A stretch of DNA of 32,932 nucleotides from Hyphomicrobiales bacterium (GTDB taxonomy: Bacteria > Pseudomonadota > Alphaproteobacteria > Rhizobiales > Xanthobacteraceae), in NCBI GenBank assembly GCA_003164375.1, contig PLTE01000382.1, positions 2,333 through 35,264 of the forward strand, in the 5' to 3' direction. A program made the position numbers and the translations under genes. This document shows positions 23,546-31,100 of the stretch, in pieces. A model generated the notes under the pieces. That model saw only the letters and a list, made by a program, of their open reading frames with translations, was not told where the DNA came from and made no database searches. The first letter of the stretch is position 1. Every line of letters starts with the position of its first letter.

Positions 23546-25296
23546 CACGCGCCCCCCTGGTCCGCTACTTTCAGAGCCCGCGGCGCCGCGTTCGTAGGAG
23601 CGATCCTGGTCAATATCTCTTCTTTGGGGCCGAACTGCTGCTGGCGGCCTTTGGCCATGATCAGAATATAGTCGACGCCCGCGATCGCGCTCGGTCGATG
23701 CGCCACCACCACCGTAATGGCGCCGCGGGCGCGCAGCCCAAGAATGGCGCGGGTCAGCGCTTCATCGCCTTCGGCATCGAGATTGGAATTGGGTTCGTCG
23801 AGTACGACCAGGAACGGATCGCGATAAAGCGCCCGCGCGAGCGCGATCCGCTGGGCTTGGCCGGCGGAGAGCGCGCTACCCTGTTCGCCGACCATCGTCT
23901 CGTAGCCGTCGGGCAAATTGATGATGAGATCGTGGACACCGGCTGCCTGCGCGGCAGCGATCACCGCATCGGGGTCCGGCGGATCATCGAAGCGAGAAAT
24001 GTTCTGCGCCACCGTGCCATTGAACAATTCGACGTCTTGCGGCACGTAGCCGATATGGCGGCCTAGCGCCTCCGGCGACCACTGATCGAGCGTGGCACCG
24101 TCGAGGCGGACGGTGCCGCGCCCGGTCGCCCAGACGCCAACCAGCAGGCGCGCCAACGAGGACTTTCCCGACGCCGTCGGACCAATCACCCCGAGTGCCT
24201 TGCCGGCCGCAAGAGTGAAATTGACGTCCTGGCAAACGATTTTCGACTGGCCGGGCGGCGCGACCGCGGCGTTCTGAACCACCAGCGTATGTGACGGCGG
24301 TTTGAGCGGCATCGGCGCGGTTTGCGGCGGCAAATGTCCGAGCAGTTTAGACAGACGGTGCCAACTCTGCCGCGCGCCGACGAAACCGCGCCAATTGGCG
24401 ATGGCGAGGTCGACCGGGGCGAGCGCGCGGGCGCCCAGGATCGAGCCGGCGATGATGATGCCCGGCGTCGATTGTTGATTGATCACAAGCCACGCGCCCA
24501 CCGCCAGAATGGCGGACTGCAACAGCATCCGCAAAACCTTCGACATCGCGCCGAGCCCGCCACCGACGTCGCTGGCACGCCCGCTCGCGGTCACATAATT
24601 GCGGTTGAGTTCGTTCCAGTGTTTGGAAATGCGGCCGACCATGCCCATCGCCGTGATTGCCTCGGCATTGCGTCGGCTCGCTTCCAGGAGCGTATTGCGC
24701 GCTGCGGCGAATTGCGCGGCGCTGCGGGTCGGGTGGCGCGTCTGTACCTCGGTCACCACGGTAAGGGTGATCAGGATGACGGTGCCGACAAGAGCGGTGA
24801 GCCCGATCAAAAAGTGAAACAAAAAGCAGATCGCCAGATAGACCGGCATCCACGGCAGATCGAAAAATGCAATTGGACCGCTGCCGGAAAGAAAGCCGCG
24901 CACAGCGTCGAGATCGCGGATCGGCTGAGTACCATCACCCTTGGCGCCAATCTTGAGCGGCAGCCGGACGATGGCGTCATAGACCCGCATGCTCATCGCC
25001 TCATCGAGGCTATGACCGACACGCACCAGGATGCGGCTCCTGATCAAATCGATGACGCCCTGCGCGGCGTAGAGGCAGGCCACCAGGATCAAAAGTGCGA
25101 CCAGCGTCGGCACGCTCCGGCTCGGCAGGACCCGGTCATAAACTTCGAGCATGAACAGCGCGCCGCTGAGCATCAAAAGGTTGCTCATGCCGCTGAACAT
25201 GGCGATGGCAATGAAAGCTCGCCGGCAGGCGCCGAGGGCCTTGGCAAGTTCGGAACTGGCGGGCTGCTGCCGCAATGGGCCGAGTGGCTGGCTCAT
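23545..25296 (-). CDS. Type I secretion ABC transporter, permease/ATPase (PrtD family)
   Basis: The energy-coupling inner-membrane half of a type I secretion system. ATG 25296 (MSQPLGPLRQ) gives 583 residues, the usual PrtD length; the 5' extension in the track is TTG-started and contains a repeated NARP. The N-terminal half has the six-helix exporter domain with no C39-like peptidase. The ATPase shows Walker A GPTASGKSS, the Q-loop GYVPQDVELFNGTV, the signature LSAGQAQRIALARAL, Walker B FLVVLDEPNSNLD and the switch His in VVAHR. PrtD-type exporters carry RTX proteins, lipases and proteases. No substrate gene is visible in the window. Confidence 0.95.
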   Translation of the reverse strand: MSQPLGPLRQQPASSELAKALGACRRAFIAIAMFSGMSNLLMLSGALFMLEVYDRVLPSRSVPTLVALLILVACLYAAQGVIDLIRSRILVRVGHSLDEAMSMRVYDAIVRLPLKIGAKGDGTQPIRDLDAVRGFLSGSGPIAFFDLPWMPVYLAICFLFHFLIGLTALVGTVILITLTVVTEVQTRHPTRSAAQFAAARNTLLEASRRNAEAITAMGMVGRISKHWNELNRNYVTASGRASDVGGGLGAMSKVLRMLLQSAILAVGAWLVINQQSTPGIIIAGSILGARALAPVDLAIANWRGFVGARQSWHRLSKLLGHLPPQTAPMPLKPPSHTLVVQNAAVAPPGQSKIVCQDVNFTLAAGKALGVIGPTASGKSSLARLLVGVWATGRGTVRLDGATLDQWSPEALGRHIGYVPQDVELFNGTVAQNISRFDDPPDPDAVIAAAQAAGVHDLIINLPDGYETMVGEQGSALSAGQAQRIALARALYRDPFLVVLDEPNSNLDAEGDEALTRAILGLRARGAITVVVAHRPSAIAGVDYILIMAKGRQQQFGPKEEILTRIAPTNAAPRALKVADQGGA

Positions 25297-25610
25297 GGAT
25301 CGTGCATACCTCGGTCGCGCATTATTGGGTCGCGCATTCAACCAAAGCGGGCCGCAAATCGCGCCCGAGCTTGCGAATGCCGGCGGCTGTCTTTCACACG
25401 CCGAAAACCCGATCCCCCGACTGAACGAGGACCACTATACCCTTAGTTACAGATCTATTGGGGCAGGTTCACGGCCGTTAGTTAATATGGCCGGATGGCG
25501 CCAAGGGCGCGGCCGGGACCGCACTTCCGTGTGGACCGCAGCAGACAGGCGCAACGACGGATATCATTCCTATGCGGCAACCGCCCCGAACAGTCACCCG
25601 CGGCAACGGC
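25297..25610. other. Non-coding gap upstream of the secretion genes
   Basis: Contains the 5' end and presumed promoter of the type I secretion operon. I see no reliable -35/-10 pair, repeat or gene. A short tandem repeat (AATGCGCGACC twice) overlaps the ABC gene's upstream open frame. Confidence 0.5.
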
Positions 25611-25642
25611 AAAACCGCCGGCCGCATTGACTTGCGGCCGGC
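25611..25642 (-). terminator. Intrinsic terminator of the 58-aa SANT-like gene
   Basis: Perfect 10-bp stem, GCCGGCCGCA paired with TGCGGCCGGC around a 6-base loop. Read on the minus strand, the stem is followed by GGTTTT, a minimal T-tract. It lies 125 bases downstream of the small gene's stop on the same strand. Best intrinsic terminator candidate in the window; the T-run is short. Confidence 0.65.
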
Positions 25643-25767
25643 GTCGGTTCGTTACGTAGCCTGCTTCGGCAATACGTCTGCGCAGCGGCGCGCGCCGATG
25701 CCTAGCCGATACTTATAAGTAAAGGCAGGTCCGATGGCCGCTTGCGAAGCTGATTTGCTCGAAAAAG

Positions 25768-25944
25768 TCAGGAACGGGAGTCGAGTGACAGCCCGATGCT
25801 GAAGGCCTTTTGACGAGTTGCGCCTTCGGTTCGCTTCAGCTTCTTGGCAATTTGCGACGCTGGAGTCTTCTTGCGCGCCAGCGCCTTCAGGTCACGGACC
25901 TCGCCCGCAGTCCAGGCACGCCGCTTCTTTTTCCTCTTCGCCAT
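25768..25944 (-). CDS. Small basic SANT/Myb-like (HTH) protein, 58 aa, absent from the supplied ORF track
   Basis: A 58-residue ORF just below the 60-aa cut-off of the track. It starts MAKRKKKRRAWTAGEVRDLK and continues ALARKKTPASQIAKKLKRTEG, then ATRQKAFSIGLSLDSRS. A basic N-terminus leads into a helix-turn-helix pattern (W..GEV..L..LA.....S.IA..L.RT.GA....A...G) like SANT/Myb-type domains or the GcrA N-terminus. I recall closely similar small proteins in Bradyrhizobium-group genomes. The ribosome site is strong, GGGAGG five bases upstream of ATG. CCTTTC/GAAAGG overlaps that site and may regulate it. Predicted DNA-binding, target unknown. Confidence 0.8.
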   Translation of the reverse strand: MAKRKKKRRAWTAGEVRDLKALARKKTPASQIAKKLKRTEGATRQKAFSIGLSLDSRS

Positions 25945-26762
25945 AATACCTCCCTTTCAAGAAAGGTCGCTTGTATCCCTTACGGGAGTAAATGAAAAGC
26001 CAGCAGATGAGATTTGGATCACCTGCGGCATTCGAGCTTAGCAGTCGAGTTCAGCTACAGAACCTCAGCAGCGGAACCTTGCAGCAGAATCATCGTCGAT
26101 CGTCAACCGGTCTCGTATTGTCAGCCAAGACGCAAAGACCAGAAAAACCCAGACCCGGTCTGCAGTACCGTCGCACATACGGCAGGCAAGTTAACAAAAG
26201 CTTTTGTTAGATTGTTCTTAGCGCGCTCAAAGCCCGGAAGCAAACCTAACTTGCGCGCCCCCCGTCAAAGAATCCGGGCCGTCAATCGAACAGAGTATTT
26301 AAAGCAGGCCGGCATTTCGAGCAAGAATAACAAGCCGGGACGTATTTGGACCTAAGGCGCTCAGGACGCAACGCGGATCGTGACATGGCCAATCAAATAT
26401 TATCGTCCGACATCGTTCAAAGCAATTGATCGGCAGGACGGCTTCGCTGTCAGCCCGACAGACGGCGTCAACGCGAAGGAACCCGCGGTCGAGCTATTTG
26501 CAACTGCACCCTTCTGCTGCCTGGTCGCCGTGACTGCGTTGTTGCTCGGACAGCATACCGGCCATGCGGCGAAGCTGCGCCGGTGATCGGCAATGAGCGA
26601 TACAGGATCGGCATGCTTCATCAGCCAGAACCGGCACTGCCGCAGCTGCCGGCTTCGGAGCCAAGCTGCCCGACTGGCAAAAGAGCCTCCCGTCGGGGTG
26701 CAAATAATCCGCCGGTCCGTTAGGCTTGCCGCCTCAGGGAATTGAAGCTGGCGAGCATCCCG
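25945..26762. other. Sparse, AT-richer gap of about 0.8 kb
   Basis: Only weak ORFs with no family resemblance are seen here: 25992-26210 (72 codons, GGGAG three bases before ATG), 26014-26355 and 26380-26586 on plus, 26400-26621 and 26494-26703 on minus. Base composition is less GC-rich between about 26000 and 26410 than in the flanking genes. The one clear feature is the palindrome at 26192-26209. I cannot support a gene. Confidence 0.4.
26192..26209. promoter_or_regulatory. 18-bp perfect palindrome, possible operator
   Basis: TAACAAAAGCTTTTGTTA reads the same on both strands. It is AT-rich and sits in the sparse gap between the SANT-like gene and the DUF3574 gene. Perfect dyads of this length are typical of dimeric regulator sites. 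No regulator gene can be tied to it. Confidence 0.4.
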
Positions 26763-27188
26763 ATGCGCATCGCGTTCGTTTCAGCGCTCAGCGTTCTGAT
26801 CCTGGCTGCGGCTGCAATCAGCGGCCGCGCCCAGACGCCGCTGCTTTCGTGTTACGGCACGCAACAGCCGAAACAGGTGGCCGAACTCTTGTTCGGCCGC
26901 GATATCGGCAACCGGCTCGGCGTGAGCGAAGCCGCGTGGGCTCGCTTCATCGCACGCGAAGTAACGCCGCGTTTTCCCGACGGCCTAATCGTCACCGATG
27001 CCGTCGGGCAGTGGCGCGATCCCGCCTCCGGCACCATAGTGCGCGAGGCGGCCAAGCGCGTCGAAATCGTGCTGCCCGGCGATAGCGAAGACGAAGCGCG
27101 GCTCGATGCCGTCGCGGCGGCCTACAAGCGCAAATTCCACCAGCGCTCGGTCGGTATCATCGTGCGCCCGGCCTGCGTTTCGTTTTAG
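26763..27188 (+). CDS. DUF3574 domain exported protein
   Basis: The ORF opens with TTG at 26742; ATG 26763 (MRIAFVSALSVLILAAAAISGRAQ) begins a clear signal peptide, so the mature protein is about 118 residues. The mature part carries the DUF3574 pattern: AELLFGRDIGNRLGVSEAAWARFIAREVTPRFPDGLIVTDAVGQWRDPASG, then REAAKRVEIVLPG. Two cysteines (SCYG and PACVSF) may be disulfide-bonded. Function is unknown; it is predicted periplasmic. It stands alone in a sparse stretch, with the Rhizobiales-type repeat downstream. Confidence 0.8.
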   Translation: MRIAFVSALSVLILAAAAISGRAQTPLLSCYGTQQPKQVAELLFGRDIGNRLGVSEAAWARFIAREVTPRFPDGLIVTDAVGQWRDPASGTIVREAAKRVEIVLPGDSEDEARLDAVAAAYKRKFHQRSVGIIVRPACVSF

Positions 27189-27247
27189 ACCGCTCCGTCG
27201 CGCGCGGGGCTTGCGGCCGACGGCTGTCCTTCCTAGCTTTGTCATTA

Positions 27248-27342
27248 GAGCATGATCCCGAGAAGTGGAATCGGGTTTTCGCGCAAGATCATGCCCAAAC
27301 ACAGAATCTAAACCCGATTTGATTCGATCGAATTCGATCGGG
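27248..27342. repeat. Rhizobiales-type palindromic intergenic repeat plus nested 16-bp palindrome
   Basis: Outer arms GCATGATC (27250-27257) and GATCATGC (27287-27294) enclose an inner CCCGA/TCGGG hairpin around GAAGTGGAA. This resembles a repeat that I recall as very widespread between genes in Bradyrhizobium and relatives. A second unit follows: CCCGAT, then the perfect palindrome CGATCGAATTCGATCG (27325-27340), then GG. Both lie between the DUF3574 and DUF2948 genes. Mobility or protein binding is not known. Confidence 0.75.
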
Positions 27343-27373
27343 ATCCAGGCAAGTGAGATGTGGGTCGCCGCCG

Positions 27374-27847
27374 ATGAGCCCGTGCACAGACGAACTTAAG
27401 CTTGTTGCCCTCGACAAGGACGACATCGAGATCGTGTCAGCGCATGTGCAAGATGCGCTGGTCAAGATCGCCGATATTTTCTGGCAGCCGCGTGAACATC
27501 GCTTTGTGATGGCGCTCAACCGCTTCGACTGGATGACGGCTGTCGATGCCAAAACCGAGGCGAAGGCGGATTACCGGCGCTGCCGCACGGCCTTGCGCTT
27601 CGAGCGTGTCAATGGCTGCAAGTGCCGCAATCTCGACCAGGGCAAGAAGGATGCGCGGCTTAATCTCCTTGCCGTCGAATTCGCCGAAACAGATTCCCCC
27701 GCCGGCATCGTGACACTGACCTTCTCCGGCGGCGGCGCCATCCGCCTCGATGTCGAATGCCTGGAGGCCGAACTTGCCGATCTCGGCGAGGTTTCTGCCG
27801 CGGCTCTTTGCCCAGACCATTTCACCGCTGGCTCGGTAACGGCGTAA
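27374..27847 (+). CDS. DUF2948 family protein
   Basis: A 157-residue protein from ATG 27374 (the track's extra codons start at GTG 27353). The sequence DELKLVALDKDDIEIVSAHVQDALVKIADIFWQPREHRFVMALNRFDW is the family's typical N-terminal half, and GIVTLTFSGGGAIRLDVECLEAELADLGEVW-like sequence (here SAAALCPDH) closes it. Function is unknown. In many Rhizobiales it sits directly upstream of hisD; here a cupredoxin-FTR1 pair intervenes on the opposite strand. Confidence 0.9.
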   Translation: MSPCTDELKLVALDKDDIEIVSAHVQDALVKIADIFWQPREHRFVMALNRFDWMTAVDAKTEAKADYRRCRTALRFERVNGCKCRNLDQGKKDARLNLLAVEFAETDSPAGIVTLTFSGGGAIRLDVECLEAELADLGEVSAAALCPDHFTAGSVTA

Positions 27848-27881
27848 TCGTCATTCCGGCATTGAGTCCGGCGCGGCGGAA

Positions 27882-28706
27882 TCAAGCTGGGCGCGGGCGA
27901 CGCGCCGGCGCGGCGAACAGCTTCATCAAGGCAACGATCGTCAGAAGCGTCGCCGCATAGACCACGACCTGCATCGCGGTGGGCTGATCGACATAGCCGA
28001 TCAAAGTGTGCAGCGCCCGGCCCAAGAAGCTCGAATCGCTCAAGATCCAGGACGTGTCCCACACCGTTTCGTCGAGCGCGGTAAGAATATTAGCCTGTTC
28101 GAGAAACGCGATAGCCTGCGCCGCCATGCCGGCGGCGAGTAACGCAATCAGCGCGCTGGTCACGCTGAAAAGGTAGCGCACCGGAATGGTGATGAGACCG
28201 AGATAGGTCATCAGGCAGACCAGCGAGCCGAGAATGAGGCCGACGAAGCCGCCGCCGACCATCGCCCAACTCGCACCGCCTTGCGCCGCGGCGACGCCAT
28301 AGAGAAAGAGCACGACTTCGGAGCCTTCGCGCAGCACCGCGATCGCGACCACGATGGCGAGCGCCAACAGCGATTTCGATCCGGCCGCCACCGCCTCGCC
28401 GGCGGCGCGCAATTCGTCGACCAGTTCGCGGCCGTGCCGCGACATCCACACATTGTGCCAGGTCAACATCAGCACCGCGAAGCCGAGAATCCCGGCATTG
28501 AATATTTCCTGGCCGCTGCCGCCGAACAATTCCGACAATCCGCCGGTGAACAGCGCCACCATGCAGGCACCGAGCACGCCGGCGCCGACGCCGCCCGCTA
28601 TCCATCGCCCGCGGCCAGCCACGCCCGTGGTCACAGCCATGACGATGCCGACGACCAGCCCGGCTTCGAAGACTTCGCGGAACACGATCAGCAGGGCGGC
28701 TAGCAC
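27882..28706 (-). CDS. FTR1 family high-affinity iron permease
   Basis: A 274-residue membrane permease of the FTR1/EfeU family that imports iron across the inner membrane. Two REXXE iron-binding motifs are present: REVFE (residues 10-14, first helix) and REGSE (126-130). About seven hydrophobic segments are seen. Start is GTG 28706 with GAGG five bases upstream. The upstream gene encodes a cupredoxin-like protein on the same strand, a common partner of FTR1 permeases. A putative Irr box lies upstream of the pair. No EfeB-like peroxidase is present. Confidence 0.9.
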   Translation of the reverse strand: MLAALLIVFREVFEAGLVVGIVMAVTTGVAGRGRWIAGGVGAGVLGACMVALFTGGLSELFGGSGQEIFNAGILGFAVLMLTWHNVWMSRHGRELVDELRAAGEAVAAGSKSLLALAIVVAIAVLREGSEVVLFLYGVAAAQGGASWAMVGGGFVGLILGSLVCLMTYLGLITIPVRYLFSVTSALIALLAAGMAAQAIAFLEQANILTALDETVWDTSWILSDSSFLGRALHTLIGYVDQPTAMQVVVYAATLLTIVALMKLFAAPARRPRPA

Positions 28707-28727
28707 GGCGGCCTCACGACAAAACTC

Positions 28728-28760
28728 TCATGGCACGACCATGAAATCATGGCACGACCA
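28728..28760 (-). repeat. Tandem 14-bp duplication at the cupredoxin 3' end (period 19)
   Basis: TGGTCGTGCCATGA occurs twice, five bases apart, on the minus strand. The first copy encodes the last codons and stop of the cupredoxin gene (LVVP, TGA); the second repeats this in the untranslated gap before FTR1. A recent small duplication is the simplest reading. Confidence 0.8.
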
Positions 28761-29109
28761 GGAAGCCCTGGGTCTCATGGTGAAAATCGTCAAAGAAATT
28801 ATAGCGGCCCGGCTGCTGCGGCCGAACATAAACGACGGCCTCGCTGCCCGCCGGGACGATTTTTTCGAAATGCAAAGCGTCGCTTTCGAATTCGGAGACA
28901 ATCGGATTGAGGTTCTTGACATGGATAGCGATCGCCTGGCCGGGGGGCGCGTGCAACTCGGCGGGATCGAATAGATGATCCTTGATCGTGATCGACACCG
29001 TGACCTTGTCGTCGGCGTGTGTGCCGACCGGACCCAGCCAAAACGCCGCTACAAGCACAAGCGAGGACGCAAGCTGCCGCCCCCTCCGTTCGTGCACTTG
29101 ACCCGGCAT
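28747..29109 (-). CDS. Cupredoxin-like periplasmic protein, likely FTR1 partner
   Basis: The long frame opens at 29181 (TTG); ATG 29109 (MPGQVHERRGRQLASSLVLVAAFWLGPVGTHADD) begins a signal peptide, giving about 120 residues. The mature part has the cupredoxin beta-sandwich pattern TVSITIKDHLFDPAELHAPPGQAIAIHVKNLNP, then VRPQQPGRYNFFDDFHHETQGFLVVP. The usual type 1 copper cysteine is absent, so this resembles the EfeO-type cupredoxins that lack a classical blue-copper site. It probably presents or oxidises ferrous iron for the permease. No Shine-Dalgarno is obvious for the ATG, so the start is uncertain. Confidence 0.78.
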   Translation of the reverse strand: MPGQVHERRGRQLASSLVLVAAFWLGPVGTHADDKVTVSITIKDHLFDPAELHAPPGQAIAIHVKNLNPIVSEFESDALHFEKIVPAGSEAVVYVRPQQPGRYNFFDDFHHETQGFLVVP

Positions 29110-29195
29110 AGCTGGCAAAACACGTTTCCTGTGCGGTGAATTCTTGACTAAGGAGTTGGGGAACAGCGGACTTTTTGTCAATCAAAAAGCCGAAT

Positions 29196-29212
29196 ATTAG
29201 AATTGTTATAAT
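29196..29212. promoter_or_regulatory. Candidate Irr box (iron control element) upstream of cupredoxin-FTR1
   Basis: ATTAGAA-TTG-TTATAAT reads as TTAGAA-N3-TTCTAA with one mismatch (A for C). As I recall it, that is the Irr-box core of Rhizobiales. It lies in the intergenic region between the cupredoxin gene and hisD, ahead of an iron permease. The surrounding AT-rich DNA raises the chance of random similarity. Confidence 0.45.
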
Positions 29213-29305
29213 ATTGTCTGACTGCTACTCAGCCCGCAGGTTAACGTCGAAGATAGCCTTAAGGTCGACAGCACGTCAGCCATAAACCAGGCAAAAGCCA
29301 GCACA

Positions 29306-30598
29306 ATGCCCATTCGCCTCGACATACGTTCGGGAGATTTCGCGCAAAAATTTCGCGCCTTCCTCGACACCAAGCGCGAGGCGTCGGTGGATGTCGAGGC
29401 CGCAGCCCGCGCCATCGTCGCCGATGTCGCCGCCCGCGGCGACCGCGCGCTGAAGGACTACACGCTCAAGTTCGACAGGCTCGATCTCGACGCCGTCGGG
29501 CTGAAGGTAACGGCAGATGAGATTGGCGCGGCGCGCAAGACCTGCAGTCGCGACGCGCTCGATGCGCTCGAATTCGCCCGCACTCGCATCGAGGCTTACC
29601 ACCGACGGCAAGTGCCGCAGGACGATCGCTTCACCGATGCGCTCGGCGTCGAACTCGGTTCGCGCTGGACTGCGATCGATGCGGTCGGGCTTTACGTGCC
29701 GGGCGGCACTGCGGCCTACCCGTCCTCGGTGCTGATGAATGCCGTGCCGGCCAAGGTCGCCGGTGTGCCGCGGATCGCCATGGTGGTGCCGGCGCCGGGC
29801 GGCAAACTCAGTCCGCTGGTGCTGGCGGCGGCCGAGCTTGCCGGTGTCGACGAGATTTTCCGCGTCGGCGGCGCGCAAGCAATCGCGGCCTTGGCCTATG
29901 GCACGGAGACAATCGCGCCGGTCGGAAAGATCGTCGGGCCGGGGAATGCCTATGTCGCCGCGGCCAAACGCATCGTGTTCGGCCGCGTCGGCATCGACAT
30001 GATCGCCGGACCCTCCGAGGTGCTGATCATTGCCGACAAGGACGGTCATCCTGATTGGATCGCCGCCGACCTCTTGGCCCAGGCCGAGCACGACACCAGC
30101 GCCCAGGCGATCCTCATCACCGACGACGAAGGGCTTGCCGCTGCGACCGAGCGCGCGATCGAAGGTCAGCTTGCGCGATTGCCGCGCGAAAAGATTGCCG
30201 GGGCGTCGTGGCGGGATTTCGGCGCGGTGATCCTGGTTCGCAATCTCGACGAAGCGCTGCCGCTCACCGACGCGATCGCTCCCGAGCATCTCGAAATCGC
30301 CGCGGCCGACGCCGAGCGGCTCGCCGGGCAGATCCGCAATGCCGGCGCGATTTTCATCGGCGCGCACACCCCGGAAGCAATCGGCGATTACGTCGCCGGA
30401 TCCAACCACGTGCTCCCGACGGCGCGGTCGGCGCGCTTTTCGTCGGGTCTCGGCGTGCTCGATTTCATGAAGCGTACGTCGATCCTCAAATGCGGCCCCG
30501 AGCAATTGCGCACGCTCGGCGGCGCCGCGATCACGCTCGGCACCGCGGAAGGGCTCGATGCCCATGCCCGCTCGATCTCGATTCGGCTCAACCGTTGA
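29306..30598 (+). CDS. hisD: Histidinol dehydrogenase
   Basis: HisD carries out the last two steps of histidine synthesis, oxidising L-histidinol to histidine with NAD+. All zinc and catalytic residues of the E. coli enzyme align at nearly the same numbers: Gln259, His262, Asp361 and His420 as metal ligands, and Glu327 and His328 (APEHLEI) as catalytic pair. Conserved blocks include LYVPGGTAAYPSSVLMNAVPAKVAG, IVGPGNAYVAAAKR and IAGPSEVLIIAD. Length is 430 residues, full length. The stop overlaps the start of the UPF0262 gene. The start is ATG 29306; the Irr-like site lies about 95 bases upstream. Confidence 0.98.
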   Translation: MPIRLDIRSGDFAQKFRAFLDTKREASVDVEAAARAIVADVAARGDRALKDYTLKFDRLDLDAVGLKVTADEIGAARKTCSRDALDALEFARTRIEAYHRRQVPQDDRFTDALGVELGSRWTAIDAVGLYVPGGTAAYPSSVLMNAVPAKVAGVPRIAMVVPAPGGKLSPLVLAAAELAGVDEIFRVGGAQAIAALAYGTETIAPVGKIVGPGNAYVAAAKRIVFGRVGIDMIAGPSEVLIIADKDGHPDWIAADLLAQAEHDTSAQAILITDDEGLAAATERAIEGQLARLPREKIAGASWRDFGAVILVRNLDEALPLTDAIAPEHLEIAAADAERLAGQIRNAGAIFIGAHTPEAIGDYVAGSNHVLPTARSARFSSGLGVLDFMKRTSILKCGPEQLRTLGGAAITLGTAEGLDAHARSISIRLNR

Positions 30599-31092
30599 TG
30601 GCACGAAAAAGCCCCAGTCGGGAAAAGACCGGCCGGCTCGCTGCGGTGACGCTCGATGAGGCTTCGCTCGGCAGTTCCAATGACGACGTCGAACACGAGC
30701 GCAGGATCGCCATCTACGATCTGCTTCAAGAGAACCAGTTCCTGCCGATCGACCACCAGGGCGGACCCTATACGCTGCAACTAGGCATCAGCGGCAACCG
30801 GCTGGTGTTCGATATCCGCCTGACCGACGGCACGCCGGTGGTGGCCCATATGCTGTCGCTGGCGCCGTTCAGTCGGATCGTCAAAGACTATTTTGTCATC
30901 TGCGACAGTTATTACGCAGCGATCCGCACCGCGACGCCGGACCGCATCGAGGCACTCGATATGGGCCGGCGCTCGCTGCACGACGAAGGCTCGCGCCTCG
31001 TGATGGAACGGCTCAAGCGCAAGGTTGATCTCGACTTCGACACCGCGCGCCGGCTGTTCACGCTGATCTCGGTCTTGCACTGGAAGGGCTGA
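30598..31092 (+). CDS. UPF0262 family protein
   Basis: The open frame in the track reaches back inside hisD, but ATG 30598 overlaps the hisD stop (TGATG) and gives the normal N-terminus (MARKSPSREK), 164 residues. Family features include HERRIAIYDLLQENQFLP, GNRLVFDIRLTDG and SRLVMERLKRKVDLDFDTARRLFTLISVLHWKG. The hisD-UPF0262-phosphatase order is a strongly conserved alphaproteobacterial neighbourhood. Function is unknown. Confidence 0.92.
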   Translation: MARKSPSREKTGRLAAVTLDEASLGSSNDDVEHERRIAIYDLLQENQFLPIDHQGGPYTLQLGISGNRLVFDIRLTDGTPVVAHMLSLAPFSRIVKDYFVICDSYYAAIRTATPDRIEALDMGRRSLHDEGSRLVMERLKRKVDLDFDTARRLFTLISVLHWKG

Positions 31093-31100
31093 GGGCGCCG

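Noticed and set aside
24322-25446. 374-codon plus-strand ORF
   Set aside because: Antisense shadow of the ABC exporter gene.
26073-26097. GGAAC-N16-CGTC, resembling an EcfG promoter on the plus strand
   Set aside because: The -10 lacks the last T and no supportable gene lies downstream.
25992-26210. 72-codon plus-strand ORF starting after GGGAG and stopping inside the palindrome
   Set aside because: Ribosome site too close to the ATG (3 bases) and no recognisable sequence; kept only as a note in the gap entry.
26380-26586. 68-codon plus-strand ORF with a hydrophobic stretch
   Set aside because: GTG start without a ribosome site, and no resemblance to a known family; chance ORF likely.
29276-30604. 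442-codon minus-strand ORF
   Set aside because: Antisense shadow of hisD, produced by GC-rich codon bias.
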